From: Duncaniella dubosii
GTDB lineage: Bacteria > Bacteroidota > Bacteroidia > Bacteroidales > Muribaculaceae
Length of the DNA stretch: 64,000 nt
Assembly (NCBI RefSeq): GCF_004803915.1
Contig: NZ_CP039396.1
Span: 1,426,001-1,490,000 of the forward strand
Reading direction: 5' to 3'
Shown here: piece after piece, positions 54,783 to 63,597 of the stretch
Layout of the letters: the number at the start of each line of letters is the position of its first letter
Position numbering within the stretch: the first letter of the stretch is position 1
Position numbers and translations under genes: made by a program
The notes under the pieces: model-generated
What the model was told of the DNA's origin: nothing
Databases searched by the model: none
What the model saw: only the letters and a program-made list of their open reading frames with translations

Positions 54783-56027
54783 TCAGGATTGTTTTGCTGG
54801 CAGAGTCAGACAGAATCTGGTCGGGGTTGCGGCCGGGGCTGAGCTTAGCGACAGCGAGCCGCCGTTTGCCATGACGAGCCGCCGGCTTAGACTCAGTCCT
54901 ATGCCTGAGCCTTGTGGCCGGGTGGTGAAAAATGGTGTGAAAATCCTCGGGGCGATGTCTGAGGGGATCGGGTGGCCGTCGTTTTCGATTTCGATGCGGA
55001 TTGAGGTGTCGGCTATGGATGCGCGTATTGCGATGAGTGCCGCTCCGGCCTCGGCAGCATTTTTAATAAGGTTGACTATTACTTGCCGCAACTGGCCGCG
55101 GTCGGCAAACAGGGTCAGCGACACCGAGGGCAGGGAGACAATGAAATCGGGGTTGTGGGGGCTTACAGGAGCTATGGTGTCGGGATAAAGGTCTGTTGGG
55201 GCGCTGAATCCGGCGCGCGCGAGGCTTATGCAGTCCTCAATCAGAGGGCGGATGTCAAACAGTGATTTTTCGGGTAGAGGAAGCGATGATATGCGCCTGT
55301 AGTTACCGACGAAATCTTTCAGGCCGCGCGTCGAGCTGCTTATCACGTCGAGTCCGCGGGTCATATAGTCGTTGTCGCCTTCGTAGCGCATACGGAGGGT
55401 TTCGGCGATGGAGACTACGGGTGCGATGCCGTTCATGATTTCATGGGTGAGCACGCGGCTCATTTCCGACCATGTTTCTACGGAGGTGTCTTCGAGCTGA
55501 CGGGTGATGTCGTCGAGTGTGACGATGAGCAGGCGGAGGCCGTCGTGGCGGGTGAAGGCCGAGGTCTTTACGGCGAGATTGCGGACGGTTGCGTTGAGTC
55601 CTGTGGGGAGGCCGTCAAGGAGCCGGGTCAGCTCGGACCATGAATCCGAGAGAGCCGAGAGGCGGGTTAGCGCCTGACGGCCGAGCAGACTGAGGGCAGC
55701 GGGTTTTGCGAGGATGATGTGGCCTGTCGGGGTGATGACTATCACGCCTGTAGCCACGGCGCCGGTTATCGATTCGTAGTATTTTTCGGTTTCTGAGATT
55801 CGGATTCTGAGCGCTGAAAGGCTTTGTGCTATGCGGTTGAGGGTGGCGTTGACCTCACTGTCGGAATTGGCCGGGAAGCGGAGCGATGTGTCGGCCGATT
55901 CGATTGCTTCAAGCAACATTCTGAGCTGGCGGTGTGTCCGGGTGATGTAACGGTAGGCCGTGTATGCTCCCCATGCGATGAGGAGGATAGCGGTGATGGT
56001 GAGTATGGCTGTCTGGGCTGTTGTCAC
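54783..56027 (-). CDS. Membrane sensor histidine kinase
   Basis: 414 residues. A single N-terminal transmembrane segment (ILTITAILLIAWGAYTAY, 8-25) precedes a HAMP-like/PAS-like sensor region (about 40-175, ITGAVATGVIVITPTGHIIL). HisKA follows with phosphoacceptor His195 (RVLTHEIMNGIAPVVSIAE). The HATPase_c domain has N-box LRQVIVNLIKNAAEAG, G1 region IENDGHPIPSDI, F-box FTPFFTTRP and G2 GSGIGLSLSRRL. There is no large periplasmic domain, so it likely senses from or near the membrane. It lies 39 bases after the response regulator and probably phosphorylates it, controlling the ABC transporter genes upstream. Confidence 0.9.
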   Translation of the reverse strand: MTTAQTAILTITAILLIAWGAYTAYRYITRTHRQLRMLLEAIESADTSLRFPANSDSEVNATLNRIAQSLSALRIRISETEKYYESITGAVATGVIVITPTGHIILAKPAALSLLGRQALTRLSALSDSWSELTRLLDGLPTGLNATVRNLAVKTSAFTRHDGLRLLIVTLDDITRQLEDTSVETWSEMSRVLTHEIMNGIAPVVSIAETLRMRYEGDNDYMTRGLDVISSSTRGLKDFVGNYRRISSLPLPEKSLFDIRPLIEDCISLARAGFSAPTDLYPDTIAPVSPHNPDFIVSLPSVSLTLFADRGQLRQVIVNLIKNAAEAGAALIAIRASIADTSIRIEIENDGHPIPSDIAPRIFTPFFTTRPQGSGIGLSLSRRLVMANGGSLSLSSAPAATPTRFCLTLPAKQS

Positions 56028-56066
56028 TTGTCGGAGGTGGAGTATCGGCGATGGACGCTGAACGTC

Positions 56067-56630
56067 TTATTGTAGGTGATGGCGCTTTAGCTTATTGTAG
56101 AGAGTCTGGCGGGTGATTCCGAGCCTCTCGGCGGTTGCCGAGAGGTTGCCGCCGTTGTCGGCGAGGGCTTCAGAGATCATTCGTCGTTCCATCTGTTCGA
56201 GCGTCGTTGCGGGCGGATTGACCGGGCTGTCGTCGGATCGGTTGTGAGGTTGATTGCCAGTCTGTGTTGCGGCATGAAGGAGTGTCTGGAGGAGACGGGC
56301 ATTGTTCCACGGTTTGGTCACAAAGTCGGCAGCGCCGTCTTTCAGTCCTTGGACGGCCAGCTCTATTTCTGCATAGGCGGTGAACAGGACCACAGGGGTG
56401 GTGGGGGAGAGGCGCCGGATTTCGCTCAGCCAGTACAGGCCCTCGTTGCCGTTTGTAACGGGTGAGCTGAAGTTCATGTCGAGCAATACGCATGATGGCT
56501 TCTCCTCGCGCAGCAGCTGGGGGATGCGTGAGGGGGAGGTGGTGGTGAGAACGCGGTCAAACTTTATTTCTGCCAGAAGTCTGACTGCGGCAAGCACCGA
56601 GCGGTTATCGTCGACAACGAGGAGGGTCAT
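56067..56630 (-). CDS. Response regulator, receiver plus Fis-type HTH, no AAA+ domain
   Basis: 187 residues. The receiver has acidic pair Asp7-Asp8, phosphoacceptor Asp51 (CVLLDMNFSSP), Thr/Ala at TAYAE (about 85) and Lys106 (FVTKPW). A short Asn/Pro-rich linker is followed by a Fis/NtrC-type HTH (about 143-187, GGNLSATAERLGITRQTLYN). The sigma-54-activating AAA+ domain that usually sits between the two in NtrC-like proteins is absent, as in RegA/PrrA-type regulators. No frame break is visible, so this is its real form. It is likely partner of the kinase just downstream and controller of the FtsX/ATPase pair just upstream. Confidence 0.88.
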   Translation of the reverse strand: MTLLVVDDNRSVLAAVRLLAEIKFDRVLTTTSPSRIPQLLREEKPSCVLLDMNFSSPVTNGNEGLYWLSEIRRLSPTTPVVLFTAYAEIELAVQGLKDGAADFVTKPWNNARLLQTLLHAATQTGNQPHNRSDDSPVNPPATTLEQMERRMISEALADNGGNLSATAERLGITRQTLYNKLKRHHLQ

Positions 56631-56651
56631 TTTGTTTAAGTGTTCGAAATG

Positions 56652-56693
56652 TTAAGTACTTTATACTAAGTATTAAGTACTAAGTATAAAGTA
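56652..56693. repeat. Heptamer repeat (TTAAGTA type) forming an inverted repeat
   Basis: Six 7-base units: TTAAGTA, CTTTATA, CTAAGTA, TTAAGTA, CTAAGTA, TAAAGTA. The whole can fold into an 18-bp near-perfect hairpin with loop TTAAG. It lies between the ATPase and response-regulator genes. Confidence 0.6.
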
Positions 56694-56720
56694 TTGGTCG
56701 GGGATTATGTGACTGCAAAT

Positions 56721-57401
56721 CTACTGTTTTTTCTGGATTTCGCCAACGATAGTGCCGTCGAATAGGTGGATGACACGTGAGGCGTATGCTGCGTCGCGGT
56801 CGGAGTGGGTGACCATTACGATGGTGGTGCCTTCGCGGTTTAGCCCGGAGAGCAATTCCATGATTTCACGTCCGTTTTTCGAGTCGAGATTGCCCGTAGG
56901 TTCGTCGGCAAGGATGAGGCGTGGATGTGTCACAAGGGCGCGTGCGATGGCTACACGCTGCTGCTGACCGCCCGAAAGTTGCTGCGGGAGGTGGGAGGCG
57001 CGGTGTGACATATTGACCTTTTCGAGCATTTCGCCCACGCGCTTGCGACGTTCGCTCCGGCTGAGGCCGAGATAGGTCAGCGGGAGTTCGACATTGTGGG
57101 CCACGTCGATTTCGTCGATGAGGTTGAAGCTCTGGAACACGAAGCCTATATGGCCTTTACGAATCTGCCCGCGTTCTTTTTCCTTTAGGGCTGATACTTC
57201 ACGTCCGTTTAGCTTGTAGCTTCCGGATGTCGGTGAGTCAAGGAGTCCGATGATGTTGAGCAGGGTAGATTTTCCGCACCCGCTTGGGCCCATGATAGCG
57301 ATAAATTCACCGGGAGCGATGTCGAGGTTGACACCGTTGAGTGCTATGGTTTCGATTTCGTCAGTGCGGAAATATTTTGAAATAGCCGTTGTTTTAATCA
57401 T
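56721..57401 (-). CDS. ABC transporter ATPase, MacB/LolD type
   Basis: A 226-residue nucleotide-binding subunit: Walker A GPSGCGKSTLL, Q-loop VFQSFNLID, signature LSGGQQQRVAIARAL, Walker B LILADEPTGNLDS and H-loop VTHS. The start IKTTAISKYFRTDEIETIAL is standard for the MacB/LolD/FtsE group. It follows the FtsX-type permease by 93 bases. No MacA-like adaptor or TolC is nearby, so this is not a full MacAB efflux set; it may extract a lipoprotein, peptide or lipid from the inner membrane. Confidence 0.92.
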   Translation of the reverse strand: MIKTTAISKYFRTDEIETIALNGVNLDIAPGEFIAIMGPSGCGKSTLLNIIGLLDSPTSGSYKLNGREVSALKEKERGQIRKGHIGFVFQSFNLIDEIDVAHNVELPLTYLGLSRSERRKRVGEMLEKVNMSHRASHLPQQLSGGQQQRVAIARALVTHPRLILADEPTGNLDSKNGREIMELLSGLNREGTTIVMVTHSDRDAAYASRVIHLFDGTIVGEIQKKQ

Positions 57402-57494
57402 CTTTTTTATTGTTTAATGGTTAAGGAGCGTGGGTATAAAATGTGAATTATCGAGCGGATTTTAAAAGTCTGAAACTTCGTTACACATTATATT

Positions 57495-59798
57495 TTACTC
57501 TGATTTGAGCCTGTTGACAGGATTTTCGTTGGCGATGCGGTAGGTGACGGCTATGACACACCCAGTCACGAGTATGAGGACTGTCAGACCGGCAAGTATG
57601 TACCATAGGCCGATGTGCGAGGCTGTGACTGAGAAGTTGCTGAGCCAGATATGCCCGATATAGGCTGCGCAAAGCACTCCGAGAATGATGGCAGGAATGG
57701 CTATACGAGCCACATCGGCAATAATAAGGCTGACAATATCGGAGGCTTCAGCGCCATTGACTTTACGGATGGCTATCTCTTTGCTGCGCCGCTGCACTTC
57801 GTCGCGTGCAAATCCGATTAGTCCCATTAGTGAAATGAAAATCAATGCGACAGAGGCGATGAGGGCGGAGTTTCGGAACATGCGCACATCGGAGTAGATT
57901 TCGATGGCCTCTTCGGGCATTTTTACAGGTGCGAAATCATAGGCAGGAAAAGTTCCTGAGAGAAAATCGACAAGTTTTATGAAGTTCTGGTCGAATGGTT
58001 CTTTTATTTTCAGATATGAATTACCGGAGAATCCACCGTAAATAAGGCATATGGGACGAAGTTCTTCGAAAAATCCGCCTAACTGATAGTCTTTTGCTAT
58101 GCCTACAAGCTTTAGTGAAACCCCGAAGCCTTTGTTGGAATACAATTGGCCTATATCTTCGGGAGTAAGGTTCATGCGCCGTCCGAATTCTTCGGTTATG
58201 ACGACTTCTCCATCGCGTTCAATGCCTCTGCCGGCGACAATTCCGATTTCCATCGCATCAAGGAAGTTTTCGTCGATCCATTCGAAACGGGTGTTGAAGA
58301 GGACGTTTCCGGCATCATCATATATGTGCTGGCCGCTGTAGCCCCATAATGGATCGGAAACTGAAGCTGTCAGTTTTTCGACATATGGCAGCTGCTTGAG
58401 TGTTGATTTCAAAGCTTCCTTGTCGAGCTGATAGGGAATGTTGATTTTTGCCATGCGTTCGACGGAGAAACCCATGTCGTGGCCTGTGATTTCACTGTAT
58501 TGTGCGCTGACAACAGTCATCAGTGTCCCGACGAAGGCCACACCGCCTATCTGGATGAAAAGGAGTGTGCGTTTCCACGCGCTATTGCGCTCGGTGAAAC
58601 GTCGGAACACCTGAGTGACCGGTATTTTCGAAAATATCTGTCCCGGCAAGAGACCTCCGAGCAGGAAGAAGAATGTAAGTACTGAGAATGGAATCCACAA
58701 CCGTGAAGTGGCGAAGATATCGTCAAGAGAAAGCGAGAGAGTATCTGAAATCAGTTTCTCAAATACGAATATCATGATGACCATAACTACGCAAGCGCTC
58801 GTAAGCACAATGAAAGTTTCGCATAGAAACATTCGCATTATAGTACCGTTTCCCGCGCCGGAGCATTTATGTATTCCGATTGCTTTTGAGCGGCGTGATA
58901 GGGCGGCTATTGTCAGAAGCGCGTAGTTAAGAGTAGTCATCAACAACAGAGAGACACCGAGAATCCACATCACAAGATTGATTCTTTTGACGGATTCATA
59001 CTGCAGGTATGTCCGGCTTATCGGGTTGCACGAAACCTCGCTTCGATACGAGTCAGTGTCCGGAACGTGCGATTGATAGGTCAGATTGAGTTTGCGTCTT
59101 ATCTCTTCGCCTTTTAACCCGGTGTCAGGTTTTAATCTGAAATAGATAAGCCAGTTGTCAGCTCCGGTCCATTCTTGGTAGCGTTGGTAGCTTCGCCATG
59201 TCGGTTGCGATAGAAGGGCTTTGAATGGTTCGATGGTTACATTTTTAGGCAAATCTTTGAATACGCCTTTGACTATGACGGTGGTTTCGCGGTCAAGAGA
59301 AAGGGTCTTCCCTATAGGGTTTTCCTCGCCGTAAATATTGCGGGCTGTCGATTCGCTGAGATAGATTATATCTGGTACAGCCATGTCAGCGGACGGGTTT
59401 CCGATTAACACTTCAAGTCCCATAGTCTTGAAAAACATGGAGTCGACAGCCAGTTTCGGAATGTCGATACGGCGGTCTCCGAGAAATAGAGGAGGAAAGG
59501 AGTGACGGCCGACGGCTGTTGCGGATATGACATCGTTTCCCAATGCCTCCATGACGCATTCCGCGAGTTTTCCGGGACAAGAGTTGAACGGTCCTAACTT
59601 CTCGCCGTTGATGTCGTATGACATCCATATCTGGTATAGATTGTCACGGTCGGGGAAGCAGGTATCATAATTGTAGTTGTAGTCGAGTCGTCCGAATACA
59701 AGTGTGCTCACAAGCAGCCCGACCGCAACCGAAATGATTTTGATTGTATTAGCTCCCTTCTGAGTGAGCATTGAGTGGATGACATAGTAGAGTTTCAC
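57495..59798 (-). CDS. FtsX-type ABC transporter permease
   Basis: 767 residues. N-terminal TM (about 18-38) and MacB-like periplasmic domain (about 40-265), then FtsX domain 1 with three TMs (about 275-300, 325-350, 370-395). A second periplasmic domain (about 420-660) and a second FtsX domain follow, with SKEIAIRKVNGAEASDIVSL before the last TMs (about 675-760). The doubled layout is typical of Bacteroidetes permeases of this group, many copies of which occur with two-component genes. A minus-strand -7 box, TAACTTTG (59842-59835), lies upstream. It is the first gene of the permease-ATPase-regulator-kinase run. Confidence 0.9.
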   Translation of the reverse strand: MKLYYVIHSMLTQKGANTIKIISVAVGLLVSTLVFGRLDYNYNYDTCFPDRDNLYQIWMSYDINGEKLGPFNSCPGKLAECVMEALGNDVISATAVGRHSFPPLFLGDRRIDIPKLAVDSMFFKTMGLEVLIGNPSADMAVPDIIYLSESTARNIYGEENPIGKTLSLDRETTVIVKGVFKDLPKNVTIEPFKALLSQPTWRSYQRYQEWTGADNWLIYFRLKPDTGLKGEEIRRKLNLTYQSHVPDTDSYRSEVSCNPISRTYLQYESVKRINLVMWILGVSLLLMTTLNYALLTIAALSRRSKAIGIHKCSGAGNGTIMRMFLCETFIVLTSACVVMVIMIFVFEKLISDTLSLSLDDIFATSRLWIPFSVLTFFFLLGGLLPGQIFSKIPVTQVFRRFTERNSAWKRTLLFIQIGGVAFVGTLMTVVSAQYSEITGHDMGFSVERMAKINIPYQLDKEALKSTLKQLPYVEKLTASVSDPLWGYSGQHIYDDAGNVLFNTRFEWIDENFLDAMEIGIVAGRGIERDGEVVITEEFGRRMNLTPEDIGQLYSNKGFGVSLKLVGIAKDYQLGGFFEELRPICLIYGGFSGNSYLKIKEPFDQNFIKLVDFLSGTFPAYDFAPVKMPEEAIEIYSDVRMFRNSALIASVALIFISLMGLIGFARDEVQRRSKEIAIRKVNGAEASDIVSLIIADVARIAIPAIILGVLCAAYIGHIWLSNFSVTASHIGLWYILAGLTVLILVTGCVIAVTYRIANENPVNRLKSE

Positions 59799-59834
59799 TG
59801 AGAGAATAAATTATAATGGTGAGTGATTACTATG

Positions 59835-59842
59835 CAAAGTTA
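59835..59842 (-). promoter_or_regulatory. -7 box for the ABC transporter run
   Basis: TAACTTTG on the minus strand, 37 bases before the start at 59798. No well-placed TTTG was found at 19-22 nt, so the -33 element is missing or weak. Confidence 0.4.
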
Positions 59843-59981
59843 GCGCAGTTTTTCGCGGTGTGACTGTAAAATAAAGAGCAGCAGGGTGTTGCCTTGCCGC
59901 TCAAAATGCAAAAGTGTAAAATATTTTTACAATCTCTGTAATGGTGGAATGTTTATGTCATTCTGTTGGTCGAGGAACAAC

Positions 59982-60791
59982 TCACAGATTGTTGACAGCC
60001 TCGCGTATCATGCACAGACGGCTCAGGAGCTGTGGCATGCGGTCGAGCGGGAGCATGTTTGCGCCGTCGCTTTTGGCTTTGGATGGTTCGGGATGGGTTT
60101 CCATGAAGAGGCCGTCGACACCGACTGCGATTCCGGCACGGGCGATAGGTTCAATAAGGTCAGGGCGTCCGCCTGTCACGCCGGCTGCCTGATTGGGCTG
60201 TTGGAGGGAGTGTGTAATGTCAAGTATGACAGGTGCTCCGAACTTCTGCATCTCGGGAATGCCGCGATAGTCAACAACGAGATCCTGATAGCCGAATGTC
60301 ACACCTCGTTCGGTCAGTGCAACGTTGTCGTTTCCGGCATCGCGCACTTTTTGCAGTGCGAACTGCATGGATTCGGGTGACAGGAACTGACCTTTCTTAA
60401 TGTTCACCGCGCGTCCTGTGCGCGCTGCCGCGACAAGAAGGTCGGTCTGTCGGCAGAGAAAAGCCGGAATCTGCAATATGTCGACGAATTCTGCTGCCAT
60501 AGCAGCCTCGTCGGCTGCATGAATGTCTGTGACGACAGGTATGCCGAATGTTTTGCGTACTTTGGCAAGTATGCCGAGGGCTTCAATGTCGCCTATGCCT
60601 GTGAAAGAATCAAGACGCGACCGGTTTGCTTTGCGGTACGAGCCTTTGAATACGAATGGAATGCCGAGACGGTAGGTGGTTTCCACAAGCTTTTCAGCTA
60701 TGTCGAGAGCCATTTTTTCCCCTTCGATAACACACGGTCCGGCAAGGAGGAAGAACATTGGCTGTGATGAGTAGTCGGTAAATGAAAACAC
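59982..60791 (-). CDS. kdsA: 3-deoxy-8-phosphooctulonate (KDO-8-P) synthase
   Basis: About 269 residues. It condenses PEP and arabinose 5-phosphate, the first step to KDO for lipid A-core. Motifs: FFLLAGPCVIEG, FVFKGSYRKANRSRLDSFTG, VTDIHAADEAA, DILQIPAFLCRQTDLLVAA, NIKKGQFLSPESM and DITHSLQQPNQAAGVTGGRP. The start is uncertain. A frame runs to 60884 but would overlap rsmE. The GTG at 60791 (MFSFTDYSSQP) keeps residues that resemble related KdsA N-termini, while the first clean ATG is at 60758. It is the last gene of the mnmA-to-kdsA run, 46 bases after rsmE. Confidence 0.92.
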   Translation of the reverse strand: MFSFTDYSSQPMFFLLAGPCVIEGEKMALDIAEKLVETTYRLGIPFVFKGSYRKANRSRLDSFTGIGDIEALGILAKVRKTFGIPVVTDIHAADEAAMAAEFVDILQIPAFLCRQTDLLVAAARTGRAVNIKKGQFLSPESMQFALQKVRDAGNDNVALTERGVTFGYQDLVVDYRGIPEMQKFGAPVILDITHSLQQPNQAAGVTGGRPDLIEPIARAGIAVGVDGLFMETHPEPSKAKSDGANMLPLDRMPQLLSRLCMIREAVNNL

Positions 60792-60837
60792 AGTAGGAAT
60801 TTTGAAATGGTAAGTGTGAATAAGTATTAAGCTGTGG

Positions 60838-61551
60838 TTATGATAGGAGTTTTGAATCGAGGATGTGGCATGCGGAAAGGGCATAGAGGGCTGCGGTCTC
60901 TGTGCGTAGACGGTTGTCGCCGAGTGTCACCGGGCGGAAACCGGCTGCAAGGGTGTGCTCTATTTCCGAAGGCGAGAAGTCACCCTCAGGACCGATGAGA
61001 ATGAGGGTGTCAAGCCCCGGCTGATAGCTCTGCGCGAAGTCAATGCGGGGGATGGTCGGATCGCAGTAGGCCACGACCCTCTGAGCTTCAGGCATCATCT
61101 TTATGACCTCGCGCAACGGAGTCATTCCCATTATTGTCGGAAGTGTAGCCTTCAACGATTGTTTCATTGCCGATATGGCAATCTTTTCAAGCCGTTCGGT
61201 TTTGATCTCACGTCTTTCGCTGCGTTCACAGAGCAGTGGAATGATTGTGTTGACTCCAACTTCGGTCATTTTTTCGACAAGCCACTCCATGCGGTCGTTA
61301 TGTTTTGTGGGTGCTACCGCTACAGCCAGATTCTGTTTCCAAGGCAGTGGCATTGGAGTGGATGAGATTATTTCGACTGCGGCGTGCTTGTGGTGGGCGT
61401 CGGCAAGACGGCAGGTGTATGCCGTACCGCGTCCGTCGATGACCTGAAGTTCGTCGCCTTCACGCATACGAAGCACTTTGACCGCGTGGCGCGAGTCGCT
61501 TTCGGGCAGTTCAAGGGTTTCCTTGATGTCAGGGGCAAAAAATTGTATCAT
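60838..61551 (-). CDS. rsmE: 16S rRNA m3U1498 methyltransferase RsmE
   Basis: A 237-residue SPOUT methyltransferase. The N-terminal PUA-like part has SRHAVKVLRMREGDELQVID. The knotted C-terminus shows the SAM motifs (IGPEGDFSPSEIEHTL, then LGDNRLRTETAALYAL), the RsmE signature, and CERSERREIKTERLEKIAI. It overlaps the MFS transporter gene by 4 bases. Confidence 0.93.
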   Translation of the reverse strand: MIQFFAPDIKETLELPESDSRHAVKVLRMREGDELQVIDGRGTAYTCRLADAHHKHAAVEIISSTPMPLPWKQNLAVAVAPTKHNDRMEWLVEKMTEVGVNTIIPLLCERSERREIKTERLEKIAISAMKQSLKATLPTIMGMTPLREVIKMMPEAQRVVAYCDPTIPRIDFAQSYQPGLDTLILIGPEGDFSPSEIEHTLAAGFRPVTLGDNRLRTETAALYALSACHILDSKLLS

Positions 61552-62876
61552 TCGTCAATCATACCGTCTGCACCTGAGTTGACTTCGTCAATATTGGCTT
61601 TTACAGTCGAGGCCGACGGTTGTTTGTTGTCTTTAAATATGAACATGAATAGTATTGCTATCACAAGGGCGTATGCCGCGAAGATGAACCATGAAGTTTC
61701 CCAACCGGCATGCTGAGCTTCAGGGGTGGTCTGTGAGAATACGAAATAATTCACGATTCCCTGTGCGCAAAGAGTTCCGATTGTCGCTCCGATGCCGTTT
61801 GTCATTATCATGAACAGACCTTGTGCGCTGCTTCGGATGTCACTTGTCGTTTCCTGATCTACGTAAAGACCGCCGGAGACATTGAAGAAATCGAACGCTA
61901 TGCCATAGACGATACATGAAATGACAAGAAGCCAAAGTCCGTCGCCTGTGTTTCCAAGACCAAAGAATCCGAAGCGGAGCACCCATGCGAACATAGACAT
62001 AAGCATTACACCTTTTATTCCCAGCTTTTTCAGACAGAACGGAATCAGAAGGATACACAGAGTCTCGCTCATCTGCGACAGCGATATGAGAGCATTGGCA
62101 TTGTGTGCTCCCCATGTGTCGGCATACTCGGCTATTTCAGAAAAAGAGGTGATGAAGGTGTTGCCGTAGCTGTTTGTTATCTGGAGAGATACTCCGAGAA
62201 ACATACTGAACAGGAAGAATATGGCCATTCTTTTCTGCTTGAATAGTCTGAAGGCTTTGAGACCGAGGGCATCTGCAACGGAGCTTGCAGCCTCTTTCTT
62301 CGTCAGACATGACGGAAGTGTAAGCGCATAGGCTGCGAGTATGAAACTGAGCACAGCCGATGTTATGAGCTGCCATGCGTTGGTCTGGAACTGTGTGAAG
62401 TTGACAAACAGCATCGAGCAGATGAAACCGACAGTGCCGAATACACGTATCGGAGGGAAGTGTTTGATGGTGTCAAGTCCGGCCCGGTTGAGTGCGTTGA
62501 ATGCCACAGAATTGCCGAGTCCTATTGTCGGCATGAAGAAGGCTACGGATATGGTGTAGAGAGTAAATAGCGGCCCGAATTCGACCTGTGACGTTGTCAG
62601 ACAGTATATTCCGGCTGCAGCCATGAAACATCCCGCGAGAAGATGACAAAGACTGAGCATGCGTTGGGCCTGCACATAGCGGTCGGCGATAATGCCTATG
62701 ACAGCCGGCATGAAGAGCGAAACGATACCTTGGACAGTGTAGAACCATCCGATTTGTTTTTCAAGGCCGATGGAATAAAGAAAATTGCCGAGGGAGATAA
62801 GATATGCGCCCCAGACACCGAACTCCAGAAAGTTCATCAGCGCAAGGCGGAGTTCTATGGGTCGGATTTTAATCAT
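61548..62876 (-). CDS. Nucleoside:H+ symporter family MFS permease (NupG-like)
   Basis: A 442-residue, 12-TM inner-membrane protein. It has NHS-family signs: LALMNFLEFGVWGAYLISLG at the start, GIIADRYVQAQRMLSLCHLL, and GYxxGNTFITSFSEIAEYAD-like loops. The N-terminal half lies at 1-190, the cytoplasmic loop at about 190-215 (CLTKKEAASSVAD) and the C-terminal half from about 220. It probably imports nucleosides with protons for salvage. It is cotranscribed with rsmE (4-base overlap) and the bifunctional nuclease family gene. Confidence 0.85.
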   Translation of the reverse strand: MIKIRPIELRLALMNFLEFGVWGAYLISLGNFLYSIGLEKQIGWFYTVQGIVSLFMPAVIGIIADRYVQAQRMLSLCHLLAGCFMAAAGIYCLTTSQVEFGPLFTLYTISVAFFMPTIGLGNSVAFNALNRAGLDTIKHFPPIRVFGTVGFICSMLFVNFTQFQTNAWQLITSAVLSFILAAYALTLPSCLTKKEAASSVADALGLKAFRLFKQKRMAIFFLFSMFLGVSLQITNSYGNTFITSFSEIAEYADTWGAHNANALISLSQMSETLCILLIPFCLKKLGIKGVMLMSMFAWVLRFGFFGLGNTGDGLWLLVISCIVYGIAFDFFNVSGGLYVDQETTSDIRSSAQGLFMIMTNGIGATIGTLCAQGIVNYFVFSQTTPEAQHAGWETSWFIFAAYALVIAILFMFIFKDNKQPSASTVKANIDEVNSGADGMIDE

Positions 62877-62953
62877 GTCTGTTTAGTTTTTTGTTAGAGG
62901 TTAGATTCAGGAAACCTGTGTCTTTACAGGCGTTTTATGTCGGGAATAGTTTT

Positions 62954-63574
62954 TCAGGGTTGGCTTTCGTCGCGTTTGCGTTTGAGTATTTCAGCCACTC
63001 GGGCTGCTTCCTCGTATTCTTCGTTGTCAATCAGCTTCTGCAGTGTCTTTTCCAGCTCTTCAATGGCATAATTTTCGAGTTTCGGCTCTCGGATGCCATC
63101 TTCGTCCATCGGCTCGAGGCCGGAATCCTCGTCTGAGTCGCCTTCCTCTTTTATTTCCATTTCAAAACCTGTCTCGTCAAGAATCTCCGGTGTGGTGAAA
63201 ATCGGGGCTCCTGTACGCATGGCTATGGCAATGGCGTCACTCGTACGGGAGTCGATGGTAATGGTTCGCTCTCCGTCGGAGAATGTCATTTCCGATGAAA
63301 ATATGCCGTCCTCGAATCGATATATGAATACTTCGACGAGTTTCACTCCGAAAGCATGGGCGAAACTGACAAATATGTCGTGGGTCATTGGACGGGGAGG
63401 TATTATGCTCTCCATCTTGATTGCTATGGACTGGGCTTCGGCCGCGCCGATTACCACTGGTATGCGGTAAGGTCCGCCGACTTGTGCGAGAATTAGCGCA
63501 TAGGCACCTGTCTGAATCTGGCTGTATGACAGGCCCATGACTTTAAGCCTTATTCTGTCGTCGTTTTCTGCCAT
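62954..63574 (-). CDS. Bifunctional nuclease family protein (DUF151) with UVR-like tail
   Basis: 206 residues. The BFN/DUF151 domain (about 5-140) has LILAQVGGPYRIPVVIGAAE, the core PRPMTHDIFVSFAHAFG and SRTSDAIAIAMRTGAPIFT. An acidic linker (GDSDEDSGLEPMDEDG) follows, and a UVR-type helical hairpin ends it (YAIEELEKTLQKLIDNEEYE). BFN proteins were reported to have DNase and RNase activity in plants; in Bacteroidetes the activity is untested. It lies 23 bases after mnmA, with a 77-base gap to the transporter gene. Confidence 0.87.
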   Translation of the reverse strand: MAENDDRIRLKVMGLSYSQIQTGAYALILAQVGGPYRIPVVIGAAEAQSIAIKMESIIPPRPMTHDIFVSFAHAFGVKLVEVFIYRFEDGIFSSEMTFSDGERTITIDSRTSDAIAIAMRTGAPIFTTPEILDETGFEMEIKEEGDSDEDSGLEPMDEDGIREPKLENYAIEELEKTLQKLIDNEEYEEAARVAEILKRKRDESQP

Positions 63575-63597
63575 CGGATTGTGTTTAGGTCAAGACA

